Source: Prevotella sp. (GTDB taxonomy: Bacteria > Bacteroidota > Bacteroidia > Bacteroidales > Dysgonomonadaceae). Taken from it: 5,929 nt of DNA. The DNA lies in the NCBI GenBank assembly GCA_031263965.1, contig JAISES010000149.1:1-5929 (forward strand). The letters are read 5' to 3'. The notes beneath the pieces are model-generated. The model worked only from the letters and a program-made list of their open reading frames with translations, was not told the DNA's origin and did not search any database. The position numbers were made by a program, and so were the translations under genes. Position 1 is the stretch's first letter; each line of letters opens with the position of its first letter. Positions 5,844-5,929 of this stretch are shown one piece after another.

Positions 5844-5929
5844 ATCAATCTAAAATTTAGAGTAAGCAGGGTCTCTAACTCCGGTTTATATTGTTCTATA
5901 TTTTCAAAAAAATGGTGAATCGCTTCTCG
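5819..5929 (-). CDS. C-terminal end of an IS630-type transposase (partial)
   Basis: A - strand frame is open from the window edge for 36 codons and ends with TGA (5821-5819). It reads REAIHHFFENIEQYKPELE and continues TLLTLNFRLIN. That resembles the tail of IS630-family DDE transposases, where a helix with FFENI and a final NF(R/x)(L/I)I segment follow the catalytic domain. The catalytic part would lie beyond the right edge. The last few codons (NSQSVSF) overlap the region where the ISAs1 remnant on the other strand may still have homology, so the exact junction is unresolved. The family call comes from pattern memory only; another IS family is possible. It suggests a second insertion sequence that cut off the ISAs1 element. 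Confidence 0.55.
   Translation of the reverse strand, partial: REAIHHFFENIEQYKPELETLLTLNFRLINSQSVSF

Overview
The window looks like a piece of a Bacteroidales chromosome, closest in style to Dysgonomonas or Parabacteroides. This is inferred from protein style, AT-rich DNA, lack of clear Shine-Dalgarno sequences, and several matches to the Bacteroidetes -7 promoter box TAnnTTTG. No rRNA, tRNA or CRISPR array was seen.

Left part (1-1096, + strand). The first 70 bases may hold the last 22 codons of an unidentified gene. Positions 176-369 form a compact 194-bp MITE-like element: 19-bp perfect terminal inverted repeats, TTA on both sides, an internal hairpin and no gene. Ten bases downstream is a perfect -7 box, then an exosortase/archaeosortase-family membrane protease-transpeptidase with its Cys, Arg and His residues in place.

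Middle part (1112-4842, - strand). A membrane-anchored family 2 glycosyltransferase converges on the exosortase gene with 15 bases between them. Upstream of it on the same strand lies lysC-lysA (aspartate kinase and diaminopimelate decarboxylase, 14 bp apart). These are the first and last enzymes of the diaminopimelate/lysine pathway, which supplies peptidoglycan as well as protein. A hairpin plus T-tract separates lysA from the glycosyltransferase gene. lysC has a perfect -7 box 37 bases upstream of its start.

Right part (4843-5929). Behind the divergent lysC promoter sits a decayed ISAs1-family transposase gene with two single-base frameshifts, an in-frame stop and no C-terminal third. Its upstream region keeps a plausible promoter and a 10-bp perfect hairpin that covers the start codon. 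The window ends in the C-terminal coding end of what looks like an IS630-type transposase on the - strand, abutting or overlapping the ISAs1 remnant. This is a nested or scarred insertion site beside a housekeeping operon.

I do not see a clearly new multi-gene system. The most interesting items are the MITE at the exosortase promoter, the start-codon hairpin of the dead transposase gene, the glycosyltransferase without a recognisable DxD motif, and the G9 tract in the cofactor loop of lysA.
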